Source: Jaapia argillacea MUCL 33604 (Eukaryota; Basidiomycota; Agaricomycetes; Jaapiales; Jaapiaceae). Taken from it: 64,000 nucleotides of DNA. Within the stretch, counting starts at the first letter, position 1. Every line of letters begins with the position of its first letter. Below are positions 46,563 through 59,016 of this stretch, piece after piece. Below the pieces are notes generated by a model. It made no database searches, was not told where the DNA came from, and saw nothing but the letters and a program-made list of their open reading frames with translations. The stretch lies in NCBI GenBank assembly GCA_000697665.1, contig KL197717.1:959950-1023949 (forward strand). Reading direction: 5' to 3'. The translations under genes were made by a program, and so were the position numbers.

Positions 46563-47766
46563 ATGGCCAGTTGTCTCCTTTCACTGCCCAACGAGCTTAC
46601 TGGAGAGATCATCGACGCTATCCCCAGTCTTTCCGATATCCTATCCCTCGCATTGACATGTCGCGCCCTCAAAAATCTTCTCATCCCTTCCGTTCTGAAC
46701 TACAGACATATCAGTCCAACCAAAACGGCGGTGTTTTGGTTGGACCTCGCTCGCTCCCCAGATCTCGCTCGGAATGTTCGACTCCTTGAGGTTGATTCTA
46801 CTCTCCTCGAGGAGCCCAGGGGCGAATTATTCGCCGCATTTTGTCGGGCCTTGCGGGGAATGTCTGGTCTTCGGAAGTTTGATTGTGCTTATGGAAATGG
46901 GACTGTTCCCTCGATGGGTTTGGGTGAGGTGTTGGAAGCATTACGGACTTCTTGTCCACACTTGAATGACCTCAGCCTTGGAGTGTACTTTGAGAATGAA
47001 ATGAGGGACGATTGGGATGTTGAGGTACGGGAGATTTCGCTCTGTCGAGTGAGCTGGAATGACAGGGCCTCTTTCACAGCTTCCCAAGTTCCGCAACATC
47101 GAGACCTTCTACTACAGTGACCGGCTATCCGCACCCCTAATTTACGCATACCCGCCCTTCGGCAATGTGCTTTGTTTCCTGTTCGACAACCCATCCTTGG
47201 TATCCATCGAGCTCCACTTCGGCTACAATCCACGTCCTCTGGGTGAATCCTTTGCCAACCTTCGCTGCCCAAACCTTAAAAAATTCGCAATAACGCACGC
47301 CGTTGTCCTCTCCTCAGCATTCTGCTCATTCCTGCGTCTCAACAAATCGCTAGAAAACCTCCGCATCGACTGGTGCGAGTGTTTACACCCCCCTCAGCCC
47401 CCCCAACAAACCTTCCAACTTCATCCCAGAATGCCTCAGAGGCCTCGAATGCTCGACTCCTTGCAAGAGGGTGACCTGCCAAATCTTCGAAATTGTTGGG
47501 TCGGCGATGACGATAACTGGATTTACGTCTGTAAAGCCAAACCCCCGTTGTTGAGATCATTGGGTAGGATTCGGTCCTATGATTTCAGGCGCCCCTCCCA
47601 CAGCAAGCGGGCATTTGAAGCTATCACAGCCGTTTCGGGTAGCTTGAAGCTTTTATATGGTTCTCTTGATCACCTCAAAGAAGATGTGATTGCGGCATTC
47701 CCTTCGTTAGAAGTGGTGTCTATGCAATGTTATCCCTCCCTACCCCAAGTCTCGGGGCCGGTGTGA
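46563..47766 (+). CDS. F-box protein (putative SCF substrate adaptor)
   Basis: Two exons: 46563-47024 and 47080-47766, about 382 residues. An F-box lies at residues 5-45 (LLSLPNELTGEIIDAIPSLSDIL...CRALKNLLIPSVL). The rest reads as irregular LRR-like repeats (LRKFDCAYGNG, LVSIELHFGYN, LKKFAITHAVV, LENLRIDWCE). F-box proteins of this layout are a large expanded family in agaricomycetes and recruit targets to Skp1-Cullin-F-box ligases. The target is unknown. No sign of decay. Confidence 0.85.
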
Positions 47767-48284
47767 GAGATTTCGGTCTGGACGACAGCCTGCGAAGGAG
47801 ACAAAGAGCACATTCCTAGTCTTGGAACAGCCCATCTGTGTAGCTTCGTTTATGTATATGCCGAACACTGTTAATCTCTAGCACCAATAAATAGTGCCAG
47901 TAATCCTCAGAATGCTACACTCGGACCGCTTCAATGCGTCGAGATCCAGCTAGTAAGGCTTGTTGTTTTGGAATGATGGCTCAAGTTCAGTGAGACTGAG
48001 GCGTATCGGTAGCTGAACGACCGGGGGGGTGTTGTCGCAACGTGTGGGATTGTTTCCAGCTACCAGCCTCCGATATGGATGCTAACACTCGGTTCTCCAG
48101 GGTGGGTGACGGCGAAGATTTTCACGATGACCAGCATGTCGTAGACGATCAGAGGTGCGATGGGGAGAGATCGGAAAATCCAGCGGTATAGATTGGTTTG
48201 TCTGATACATTCGTGCGCAAGCTGTTGGAGAGGGCAAATGACGGAGAGGGACCGGTCTGCCCACCGCTGGAAGCGCAACAATGA
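47767..48284. other. Convergent intergenic gap of about 0.5 kb
   Basis: No gene, repeat or RNA recognised between the F-box and DUF6533-type stop codons. Confidence 0.5.
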
Positions 48285-50148
48285 TCATGGTCCTCCTAAC
48301 TCCTCCAGGACCAGGTCGCCGCCTTCACAAGGAGTGTCGATGGTCGGCCGCCGTGCGTCCCGTACAGAATAACTATCGCGGTAAGTTGACACCGCACGTT
48401 CATTGTAATATGACTCCGCCGCTGCCAGGTTCCTCGATGCAAACTCCGCAGTTGCGAGAGTTCCAACCGCGTACGATATGGGTTGGTAGTAGGCCTCTCT
48501 GAGATTCAGCATCAGCCGAGCTCCCATGATGCTGTAGGCAGCAGATGAAAAGCCTTCAGAGATTTCCCACGAGGCAGGCTTGAGTAGGTGGGAGAAGATG
48601 AGCGCGGGAATCGTAGAAGGCCAAAAGAACTCACCGAGAGGGTCCCCCAAACAACGGTGTTGGCCAGACAAGCCATTAGGACCCTGGTAGAACAACGAAA
48701 CTATAAAGACAAGGAGGACGGACACGAAGAGTTACTCACACGAAGAAATATGATACATTATCTCGGAAAATGATGTATGACAGTGAGTTTCTGCTCCATT
48801 CATCTTTGGATCCAATCAAGAGGGATACACCCTTCCAGAGTGCAAAGGCGAAGAGGATAAACTCGAACATGCAGATTGGAATCCCTGATGGAAGGAAGAT
48901 GGTCAGGCGTCGCTAAGAGTGGAAGAAGGAGGACATCCTCACAGAACCAGAAGAAATAATGAGGCTCATAAATTGCGGCACATATCCGTAGACCCGGCAC
49001 CGGCTGGTCGCTAACTGGACCAACAATATTAGCCCAGGATAAATGGAGGGCGAGCATCAAAGCCCGAGAGTTATACCTTGCACATGAAGAGTTGCGAGGG
49101 TCAAGATGGTGCAGATGGCAATAATCTGAGCGAAGAAGCCCACGAGAAGAAAGTAGGTGACTTTACGAGAATTCTCGTATATCGCAAGCACTCGAAGTTG
49201 TGCAATCACTTATCAACGGATGTAAGCAATAAAATCTATGATTCCGGATAGTGGTGGCTCACCTTGAGATGCCCCAAAGGGTACGAGACTGCACCACCCC
49301 TGGACGGTAAATCCGATAAAACCTGGAATATAACCATCAGATTGTGTTCGAATCGAGAGCCTATTTCCAACACACAGCTAGTTGTGGAATCACCGACCTC
49401 TCAGCTCACTAAGGACGTGCATGAGGGCTGAGAGCTCTCACCTCTACGGATCCCGGAAAGCCAGCATCGAAAAACTTGAGTTGAGGCTAAGGTCAAATCC
49501 GAACTCCCTCACCTTGTTTGCCAAGTTGCCTTCGTTGAGAAAAGCTGGTATGGATTAGCCATGAAAGTGCTACCGTCCCTCCAAATTCGAGATGGACATA
49601 CTTGCGACATTATAGCTACGGAGCGTTGAGTACATCAGTACGCTAAGCTCGTGGCGAATACCGAAACATACCAAACAATCAAGTCACTGCTGTACCGAAT
49701 CTGTGTGGTCATTAGAATAATCATTGCAAGTAGTCGCTCCAGGGGGGGGGACATACGGTCAGGAACATGAATTTCGGCAGGGTCCAACGTCTTCGCTGCA
49801 TCCGGAGTGATAAGAGGTCAGCACGTCGTGTCCACGAAGCACGTCCCAAACGAACTAACCCAGATCAACTCAACCTTACGAAACCAAGACCAATAAAAAT
49901 TTGACGATGCAATTAATGGGAGCCAAACGTACCTCTTGGTCAATTGTAATCACTACAGAGAAGGGGGTGAGTATGAGGACAAAATCCTCGGTGTGGGCAC
50001 TCACAGTGATCGTAGACCACGGCGCAAGCGGTTGAGACTGGATAAATCAACCAGTTTAGTGTCACTAGTGGACGAGGAAGTTGTGAATGCCCACGTTGAC
50101 AAAGGCGAAGGGTGCGAGCAGCATTCACTACGTCGATGAAAGACTCCA
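48285..50148 (-). CDS. DUF6533-type seven-helix membrane protein, paralogue 1
   Basis: Starts MESFIDVVNAARTLRLCQ at 50148. Exons join to give STACAVVYDHLITIDQEVELIW, the N-terminal signature of this agaricomycete membrane-protein family, followed by RWTLPKFMFLT and NRYSSDLIV-like text. Several further hydrophobic helices are spread over short exons to the last one (48725-48285). That exon holds GARLMLNLREAYYQP and a polar cytosolic tail ending EELGGP. I count about seven helices but have not fixed every junction. The family resembles receptors in topology, and its function is unknown. Two more members lie at 60641-62532 and 63191-64000. Confidence 0.75.
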
Positions 50149-51529
50149 TAGAATGAGGGCGCAAGCGGAAGGATTGGTTGTGGGTCCCTCCGGTGCCTTG
50201 ATTATTGTCCTTTATGGAAACCGTCGGAGCCCAAATATTTTGCTGTGTCCACGCCTTAGGCTTCGTAGACAAAGAAGCATCGTATGAGTCGGGTATGTCG
50301 GTGACAACCCAATATAAAGCCCATGTATAGCTTGCGAACGGCGACGGCCGAGTTGTCTGATCATGGCACTGAACCAGTCATAGGGAACGAGAGGTTATCT
50401 TCTCGATAGCTGTGGACCTGTGGTACCGGTCATGCAGGCCATAGCCCACCATAGCATCTGCGTTCGGTTTCTACACCGAACGCTAACTGGCAGATTGGAT
50501 CGGGCCCATCCGGAGACTGGACGGGCCGGGATTTCACAGCATCAATGCTCCCGTTACAGTGCGTTGCATATTAATCTGCAGCGTCGGTTTCGCGAAAAAT
50601 CTGCTTTGTCAGCAAAAACTGCTGTATAGGGAGAAACCACGCGCAATTTCGTGGGAGAGTTACTATATGCGGGAATTTTAGCGCAAGCCACACATCGCTG
50701 CGCGGAATCGATACTGCAGATTATTATGCAACGCACTGTAACGTTGTCGACAAGTCTAGGTAAGTTCCTCGAAGACGCATCGCTCGAACTTTGAACACCA
50801 GTACCTAATTTAGAATTCCACAATCCTTCACCCTCATGTTCGACGGCGGCCAGAGCTCCGATACGACTACCATCGTTTCCCACACACCTCCAATTCGGAT
50901 GCCCTTCCTCCCTTCTAGGAGACCTACCACATAGCCTCAGACGCAGACCGCGAAATACACCAACAAGCCTCGAGCTCATCTCCCCTCCAGTCAACGGGAG
51001 GGACGAAAACACACCACTCTCTCGATGATGCCCATTGAGATATAACACCCTTGCTTTTGATGACACCTGGGATGCGATTGTCTCTTCCCAAGTCACGAGC
51101 GTAGTCAGTGATTGACCCTCTCTGATTCGGCATCGTCCTCACTCAGCACCTGCTCTTACGGGTTTTGTTGTTTTGGACGCGGTGTCCCTTACAAAGACGG
51201 CCCTTCGCAGCTTCCTAAATCTACTATATTTAGCTAGACCTCCTTGGCCCGCAGAAGTCACAATGTTTGCCTTCAACTTGGACTGCAGGCAAGAATTTCC
51301 GTCTGATCTTGATTCATGCGTCGGAAATTTGATCCTTCCTAATGCGGAAGTCGACACGCCCCAAACGACTCCACGGTTGAATTCTCACTCCAGTTCGTAC
51401 CATCTCAAATGAAGCAAATCCAGATTTGAGAAAGGATCAGGGAGGTGAGAGCGATTCTTTATTCGTCCACAAAAGTCTACTACGAAGTGATGATACAATA
51501 AGTGTCCATCCACATCCCATGTCCAATGA
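50149..51529. other. Mostly gene-free interval with a MITE
   Basis: About 1.4 kb between the starts and ends of neighbouring minus-strand genes. It holds a perfect 8-bp stem hairpin at 50460-50483 (GCGTTCGG ... CCGAACGC) and the MITE at 50557-50738. A 180-codon minus-strand frame that runs into the MITE is not called. Confidence 0.45.
50557..50738. mobile_element. Small TA-flanked MITE (Tc1/mariner-like)
   Basis: A 182-bp element with terminal inverted repeats of about 25 bp that match at all but one position (CAGTGCGTTGCATA at each end). The match extends more loosely to about 40 bp. Each end is flanked by TA, the target duplication of Tc1/mariner elements. There is no coding sequence, so it would depend on a transposase made elsewhere. 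The superfamily call rests on the TA and the CAGTG end only. Confidence 0.75.
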
Positions 51530-53582
51530 TTAAAAAAATATTATGCTATCGGCATTGCTCACTGCCAAGCAGCGTGCTACGTTCTGAACCCTTCCCAGAA
51601 AGGGCAGCGCTACGTTGAACATCTCCTTGGTAGATGGTGCAGAATAACCGACCGATTCAGTATAGCCAGAGCCACGGTCTTTGGGCGAAACAGCATCCCA
51701 GGCGTCCTTCGACCAGGCTTGCAGATCGGTTTTCGAATCACGAAGAGGCCCCAATTCATACATGGTCCTAGAAGATCTTGACGAACCACGCTTCAATTGG
51801 AACTGGGTCTGTCCCAAGGCAGGGGATGCCTCAAGATCATTAACTAGAGTGATAAAGCAGTATTCTTATCAGTGCCGGAAGTTTTCAAATGGGATAGATT
51901 GGGTGACAAACCTTCTTGCCGCCTTCGTTGGGCCAAAATCGTGGCAACGTAGAGCACGGGTCCCCGCCACGCCATGAACATGGAAGCGGTCTGCCAGAGA
52001 GGAGTCAGATATTCAAGGGGGAACCGAATGATGCCAGTGGTCTCACCCCCACAAATACAGATGAAATGAACATCGTCGTCGTTTTCCGCCGATAGTCGTG
52101 GCAAAGGTAGGATATATTGATGATCGCAGGGGTTTTGAAGGTGTGGTTCATTGGAATATGATACAACTTTTGTATATCAGGGTACGTGCTCAAGATCTCG
52201 GCATTGGTCAAATTGTTGGCAGTGCTACTATGAGCGCCATAAACACCATAAGGGAGGGTCAGATTGGCATCGCCGGCCGTCGGAACGAAGTGTGATATGA
52301 TCTTCGACGGAGAGTGGATGATATTATCATTGAAGATTGACATATTGAAGTAGAGGGAGTTCGGTTTGTTGATGCCAAGGTCCATGTCGGTGGCGGCCAT
52401 AAAGGCGTTTAGGAAGTTGGTGATCGCCGGAGTAGCCACGGCACCCAGATCAGTGGTGTTGATCATGAGTGAGGACGAACCATTCATCCACGACGCCGAA
52501 GCTTCAGTGAGGGTGATATTGACTGGATCTCGAGCACATTGATCTTTCTCCTTCTGAGTAACATTATGGTCGGGAGGGGTGGTTCCGTCGGGCAGTTGAA
52601 ACGCAGGGCAGTACCGTATGCTAGCAACGCCCACACGAACAAAGGGTTCGGCTCGAGGGGATGGTGGGATTAGGATCGCTTCTAGTAGGTCTTGAGATAG
52701 CCGAGCAAGAACGTCGTACACTGGTGGTCCCATTGTGCCCATTCGAGTACCATATAGGACGTCATCACCCGAACTCGGGATGACCCACTGGAAATTGCTT
52801 TCAATGTCGAACGTCGTGGAATTTGGGCCTTGACAAGAATAGACGGACTGCAAAATAATCATCAATCCCTCTGTATGGATGCAAGTTTGGGGTCTACCCT
52901 ACCCAAGCCTGGACAGCGGCTGTGTTGCGATCGACTATCATCGTGACTCCTCCATCCTGGTTGGTGCTCATATCGCAAACACTCATAGGGCTCGCCGCAT
53001 ACCGAAACCCAGCGATGGTGGAGGCATTATCATTAGATCCACCATGAGTCTGAATGTATTGTTTGGGGAGCGAAGGTTAGGTGATTGTTGTTAACGAAGA
53101 TGGCAGACGTGCCGAATTGTATATATCCGTCACAGTCCACTCGAATAGTGAGTGGTTGGTTCCAAAAACCTCGCCAACGGTGAAACCATAGTCATCGCAC
53201 GTCGTCGTAGGTCGGAGAGAAGGGGGAACAAAGGTCATCCACCACATCGGCCGCGTGACATTCTTGTCCGGCCTTTGGATAGTCACTTGCTCATATCCTT
53301 GCACAGCAGCTTAGATGGTACTGCATCAGCTACACAGGGTTCACTATGAGCGGGGAAATCACCGACCGTTCAAGATGGTGAGAGTGATGAGGGATAGGCA
53401 TGAGACAAAGAAGAAAATGGTGAGAGTGATGAGGGATAGGCATGAGACAAAGAAGAAAATGGTGCTGAAATGCCGCCATGGGTATGGCCGAGTGATAGGA
53501 TACTCCTGTTGGGAGCCAGATATGAGTCGCAAGAACAGCACTCGATCGAAAGGATTCTTACGGGTGTACCAGTCGGAAACAT
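51530..53582 (-). CDS. Membrane-anchored glycosylated ectodomain protein of unknown function
   Basis: Starts MFPTGTPEYPITRPYPW at 53582. A hydrophobic segment of about 33 residues follows, made of two identical copies of IFFFVSCLSLITLT. Next comes a large domain of about 450 residues with many Asn-X-Ser/Thr sequons (for example NVTQ, NITL, NGSS, NTTD, NMSI) and scattered Cys. Conserved-looking text includes DYGFTVGEVFGTNHSLFEW and YSCQGPNSTTFDI. A second hydrophobic stretch (ASMFMAWRGPVLYVATILAQ) precedes a cytosolic tail rich in Ser and Arg that ends NADSIIFF. The layout suggests a short N-terminus inside the cell, a glycosylated ectodomain and a C-terminal tail inside. I do not recognise a named family. 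The same layout is common in lineage-specific agaricomycete proteins. Confidence 0.68.
53376..53459. repeat. Perfect 42-bp tandem duplication in a membrane-helix exon
   Basis: Units 53376-53417 and 53418-53459 are identical, and the first bases of a third copy follow. On the minus strand each encodes 14 hydrophobic residues and the frame is kept, so the helix is doubled in length. Confidence 0.95.
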
Positions 53583-55009
53583 CTGGCAGTGGACGATAGA
53601 GTACGGAAGGAGATTTAATCAATTTTTTCGACTTTTCCTTGGCCTATTCGCTTCGCTAATATAGAGAATCGACCTTGGCGAGCCTTATGGGCAATGCCCT
53701 AAAAGCCCAGCAAAAGCCCAGTGCACTGGGCTAGGGCGAACTAGGGAGGAGATAACGAGGACATAGTGAGTCCATAGCTTTGAAGTTGCAAAGATCATAT
53801 CGTGAGGTTTGTTGTCGACACCAAGACGAAAGCGCAACAACAGCTGCATTCGTTGGTTGGTGGCGAAATGCACCTGAGAAGTCCACATCATTTAATTGAG
53901 CCATGATAGCGGCTTGTGCGACGCTACATAGAACCTGAAAGACGACGCGAGGCGATTCAGGGTGATGCCGCAGCCACGTCGTATAAGCTCATTTCATCAG
54001 GAATCCACTATACTTCTCTGCGGAGTACTATGTGAAGTCCAGAGGGGAGAGTCAACGGAGTGAAATCCGGATAGGAATCTGGAGAAGCCCATTCATAAGC
54101 AGAGTTCAGCGGAGGAGAGGTGGGGGAACTCTATCTTGACTGAGACTAAAGCAATTCCGCGCAACTTCCGATTCTGCGGGGCATTGGAAGACGGAAAGGG
54201 TCCACCCTCTGGCGGACCCATCACTCTGCTTGGCGTTACAGCTCTCGCTAGATGATGATTTCGACGGAAGTATCGAACAGGTTAATGGTTGACCGACTTC
54301 CGTCGTTCGACATTGAAAAGTTACAAGAACAACAGACGTTGCGATGGCCATATTGGCCAACGAGTCGACTCGAAGATTGCACGGGCAGCATTCGAGACAG
54401 GCACGACGAGTTGAGAAATAACAGTTGAGCAACACACTACAATGCAGTGCGGCGATCAGGATTCAGGAAGCGGCGAGAATCTGTCATGAAGGAAGCTGTG
54501 CACCGCCAGTACAGTGATCCGAGGGAATCAACCCTCCGTGGAAGCATCGAGATCCCGAGCAAGGGCTCAAGGAACTTCCATAATTAAACGCGGATGGTGG
54601 TGACCACCTCACCCACCGATGGTGAGACCCCCCCTCCACGATGTCATTTTGAAAACCCCCTATAACCAGCCCAGTTAGATTCATATCCGAAGAATAGGTA
54701 GTTACTGTAAAGAACTGTACTGGGCACAGATTTCGGCGTAGCTACCACCGCGTCTTAGCTCGTAGATAGCTTGTAGCGGGATATAAATTTAGATTTCATC
54801 ATCAACCGATGGTGAGAGCACTCAGCAAGGTCTATGAAAACGAGAACTATCTAGCAATAGATACGACGGCTACAACGTACAACTCGCGCCAGGAAGATAG
54901 CATGTCGACGATATTCCAAGGGGATGTGGATGCGAAAGCGCAGATATTATAAATGTCCTAAAACGCCTAGCTTGTCCAGAGAATAGAGTTGTCCAGCCAT
55001 AAAGTAAAA
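53583..55009. other. Gene-free interval of about 1.4 kb
   Basis: No coding frame with family support. A perfect 18-bp palindrome (AGCCCAGTG/CACTGGGCT) lies at 53715-53732, beside further AAAGCCCAG copies. A GGTGGTGACCACC inverted repeat lies near 54595. The interval may hold worn transposon ends, but I cannot name them. Confidence 0.45.
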
Positions 55010-57095
55010 TCACGACTTCCTTGAAAGCTCCTCCCTAATCGCTTGAACGACGGCTTTCGCATCAAGAGGTATTTCCTCGTTCGTTCCATCTGCGGGTGGA
55101 GGGAAGACTGCCGGCAGAGATTCATCCGACATTTTCCTACAAAACCGAGGGTGTTAGTTACGGGTTGTGCATAGAGCGAGGTAAGGAGGAGGCAAAACGA
55201 TAATTGGGTAGAGATGGGGAGAAACCAACGTACACGTTATTCCACCAAGCCATGTACTTGATCCCAAGTGACCGTGCAGGGATTTGTCTATCCCGGATGT
55301 ACGTCCCTGAAGGGAAGAACTCCATAATCGTGGCGCGTTGGGAGGGCCGCATAAAGACAGTGTCGACCAAACTTTCGCCATAAACACCCAAGACGATCTG
55401 TAACAGAAAAGGAGGCAAGAAGGGTCAGAATGCGGGTCGTAGGGATGGAGGAATATCACCGACCGTAGATTGCACCAGCGCAGACATCTTCTCATCCCAA
55501 CTCGTCACACCCTCCTCGACGATATGAACCGGATACCCATAATGCTTGCCCAGCCCGTTCAAACCATCTACCAAAGCCTGATGATCGGCATCCCTCAATC
55601 TCGCATTGGAACCCGTTCGTTGGCGAGAAACATAAGTGATGACAGATTTTGGAGTTTTCGCCTTGCCCTTGTTCCCCTCCGTGATCCTATCATCCGGAAT
55701 CCCAAGATAACGCATCAAGTTCAACCTGATAGGCTCCAACCATCCCTGGTCAGCTTCCATCCTCAAAAACGGGTTAGCCCAGTCCGGATTCCCCTCAGAT
55801 GCTGCAGCATCGCCAATAACAAGTCCCCGTCGCGCAGCTCCACGATCTGCGATGACAACCCTTTCGAACAAGAAAGGCAGATGCATCTCCTTGAGATCCT
55901 CCCATTCTTCGAGATGCCACAGGCCGAGTTTTGGAAAGGCGGCTTTGAGCGTGAAGGGGTGAATACCAGTGCGGGATCGAACACGTGGTACAAGGGGGTC
56001 GTTGGCTGCCGGCGCGGGATGGTCATCGGTGTAGGTTATGATCTGAGGGAAGATGATACGGAGAGGGGGTGGGAGGCTTGTCGGGGACGAAGGGACGGAG
56101 AGAGAGGAGTAGGTGCGATAGAGGGAAAGGAGGGTGTAGTTGTCGTGTCCTGAAATTAACGAAGATATGTGATGAGAAAGGTACGAGGAGCCAAAAGGTC
56201 ATCACTCACTGGAAGCAAGATCTGGCGCAAGTAAGGTTACGCCACCTATTCTGCGAGGAAGGGATGGGTGATCAGGTAACTTCGAAGACGAAATAGTGTG
56301 ATTTCGCTCACTTGGCACCGTGTTCGCCAAACCTTTCCACAGCTCGTTGGGGAAGGATCACCTGCCATTCTCTTGTCCGAGGAGGGTGTTGCCAATTCAG
56401 AGTCGACGAAGCGATATCATCAATGGGTATCGTCCAAGGATCCTCGTTGACGAGATAGAGAGTTCCATCGGCATAGATAACATTGTCCAGAATGGTGAAC
56501 CCTGCAAAGATTCCAGTTGATTCAGTGATGCCGCCCATGCTGACGCAAAACTAAACTCCGGAGTAGACAGCCCACCTGGAACATGAGTGACAACACTAGC
56601 AGTCGGAGGCTGCCTTCCCCACCAAACACTCGCCTCATTGGCCTTCCTAGGCCCACAAACCTCAACATCCCCAAGCCCCTCAAGCGGCCCAAGCACACTC
56701 GAATTCTTCTCCCAAATAAACTTATCCCTCAAAGTCTCAAACTTATACCCATACCTCCCCCACTCCTTCTCCTCCCCTTCCAACCCATTTTTTCCCTCCC
56801 TCCCACCATCTCCTTCCCAAGTCTCCACCACGTGTCCTCGTTGCCAACTCCATTCGCCAACCACATCATGCTCCAATTTGTTTCGGTATGATTTTGGGAG
56901 ACGGCCGTCTCGTTCGAGTCCTGGGTCGATTGAGAGTCCCAGTTTTTTGGTTAGGGAGGCTCGTCGGGTGGCTGAGAGGCCTACGGTTGATAGGGAGGCA
57001 TCGAGGTTATACCCAATGATGAAGGCGGTGAATGCGAAGAGGAGGAGGGTTATTTCGCGTCGGGTTGGAGGCTCGGTCCAGTGATGGAGGTTCAT
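55010..57095 (-). CDS. GT61-like (DUF563) glycosyltransferase, type II membrane protein
   Basis: Starts MNLHHWTEPPTRREITLLLF at 57095. One membrane helix at residues 14-32 is followed by a long lumenal part, the usual Golgi/ER type II layout. About seven exons. Recognisable blocks: WWGRQPPTASVVTHVPG, GFTILDNVIYADGTLYLV, LPFLFERVVIADRGAARRG and VITYVSRQRTG. The end of the catalytic domain, in pieces, is VLGVYGESLVDTVFMRPS and then ATIMEFFPSGTY. In GT61 this is the HGA..TN..FM motif region, and here the His is replaced by Val-Tyr. The last exon ends at 55010. Related fungal enzymes add xylose or GlcNAc to glycans. The sugar and acceptor are not known here. Confidence 0.75.
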
Positions 57096-57611
57096 GGTAA
57101 AGACCTCAAGCCTTCAAAGATCCCGTAGTGAATGTTGGTACGAGTGAATAATGGGAACGACCTGTTTGCCAAAAGCTGTCAAGGTGGTGGATGACAGATG
57201 TCGATGATCGGGCGGCGCAACAACGCTTCAGTCAAGTTTCAAATGCACCAATTTCGTCAGCGGAGTCCTTCAGGTTCCACCTCACCGGCTTAAGATTCCC
57301 GACATCTCAACCAACAGTTTTGCACAGTACGCTACAAAGTAAAAACATGGAAACCCAACGACAGACCCAAACCAACTAGCTATGTCACATCCCATCAGCC
57401 TCTAAGATACTCTCTCTAAAAAGTCAGTCCGTAACATAACAGTCTGTGTGTCTGTATGTATATATAAAAGGGTTCAAACAATCCAATTCAATCCACTGTC
57501 ACTATCAGCGTCACTATCCCGTCAAGTAGTACCATAGATAATGAGAGGGAAGAGAAAACAGGGAGAAAAAAGCAAAACTGCCAGGAGCGAGAACGGTCGG
57601 GGGTGTGTCGA
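57096..57611. other. Intergenic: promoter side of the GT61-like gene
   Basis: About 515 bp. A TGTATGTATATATAAAAGG run lies near 57455-57475, but it is far from either start codon. No gene seen. Confidence 0.4.
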
Positions 57612-59016
57612 TCACTTGCTGCCGGCCGTCTTGTACAGGACAAGACCACAGAGGGCAATAGAGTATCCTAGAGAATGGCGGGTAAGTGATGCTATGGTGA
57701 GCGGGGTGGATAAAGCCCCTACCAAAGACTTGTAGGGGTGCGATGACGGAACCAAAGATAAGGACTGAGCCGGTGATCAGAAGGATATCCTGTTTCATGG
57801 CGCACATCAGCAGGGCACACAGTGAACGCGAAGGGCAGGAGTGGACAGACCTTGAAAACACCAGCCAAAGTGAGCACCAAACCACCTCCAGCACCGACGA
57901 GGAACACGGCGGAGACATTTAATGCGAATGCAACGCATGCATTGGACAGGAGAACGAAGGGGCCAACGCGGGCTACAACACCAGCATCAGTGAGATGGCA
58001 GAATGAAGCGGAGAAAGGATATCAAACCAAGCTCATAAAATGGTGCCAGCCCTTCAGTGAAGGGGAGGATGGCAAGATTGATCAGTGCGCAAACTGGGGC
58101 ATAGTAGTGTAACGACACGATAGGATCCATCTTAAGGCCTTGCAAGAGGATTTGGATCATCACGAGCCGCGAGGCTTCGAACTGAAATCATTCTACAGTT
58201 TAGATTGATTCCGTTCAATAGAAAGGAAAGGGGACTAACGGCAACGGCGGCAGCTTGAGTGATGAATCCAATCAAGTTGAAACGAAGTTCTCCATGCGAA
58301 GCAAGAGCAACACCGCAAGAGATCATGAGGACGATCACAGCGAGTTTCCTGCTTGGCTCCTGTATTCTGAAGGTCCATGAGATAAGCAAGATGGCGACCG
58401 GGGTAAAGGCCTATAGAATTGGCGGTCGGTCAATAGGTGAATACTTCAACCTACTCTCGAGATCGAACACACCTTTAGCATTTGGATGTAAGCCACGCTG
58501 AGGTAGAGATAAGCCGTATTGCTCAAGATCAAGCTGGCGCTAAATAGGAGACCGATGGGGAGGATGGACCGGACAAACATGTCCTGAGACATATGAACAT
58601 CTTTAGCGCCGTCGACGAGATTGGTAGTGCGTTGCAATATCCGAGTACCAATGGCCTATCCAACCCACAGATCAACCATCAAAATCCGCTCGGGCAACAA
58701 GGTCCGGTGTGCAACTCACCGCGAATGACAAGTGAAACGTCACCAAAAACACTGGAAACTTGAAGTCCAATGTGTTGTACAGATAATTGTTGTAAATGAT
58801 GACGGAGGACGAGAGGACTATCCAAATGGGAATGATGACGGCGGTTGAAAGTTTGGCCTTTGATTTTGGTCCGTTGGCAGATACGGGTGAGGGCAAGGGC
58901 TCTTCAGAGTCATGTCGTTCCTTGACTTCGAGATAGGACGAAGAAGAGGACCTCTTCTCGTCAAGACTGAGCCTGAGCTGCTCAAGATCCTTCTCGTTCA
59001 TCGGTGATGGGGGCAT
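57612..59016 (-). CDS. Triose-phosphate/nucleotide-sugar transporter family protein (TPT, DMT superfamily)
   Basis: Secretory-pathway solute carrier of the DMT superfamily. I start at [18 protein letters not shown] (59016). An upstream in-frame Met at 59118 exists but would add a poorly conserved extension. A Ser/Lys-rich cytosolic N-tail is followed by about ten helices in order: [91 protein letters not shown] and [20 protein letters not shown]. Then [51 protein letters not shown] and [16 protein letters not shown]. The TPT signature ([19 protein letters not shown]) is intact. The end KTAGSK looks like a possible ER-retrieval or C-terminal Lys signal. Substrate unknown. Confidence 0.88.

Noticed and set aside
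50554-51096. 180-codon minus-strand frame
   Set aside because: It runs through the MITE and its inverted repeat, and has no family match.
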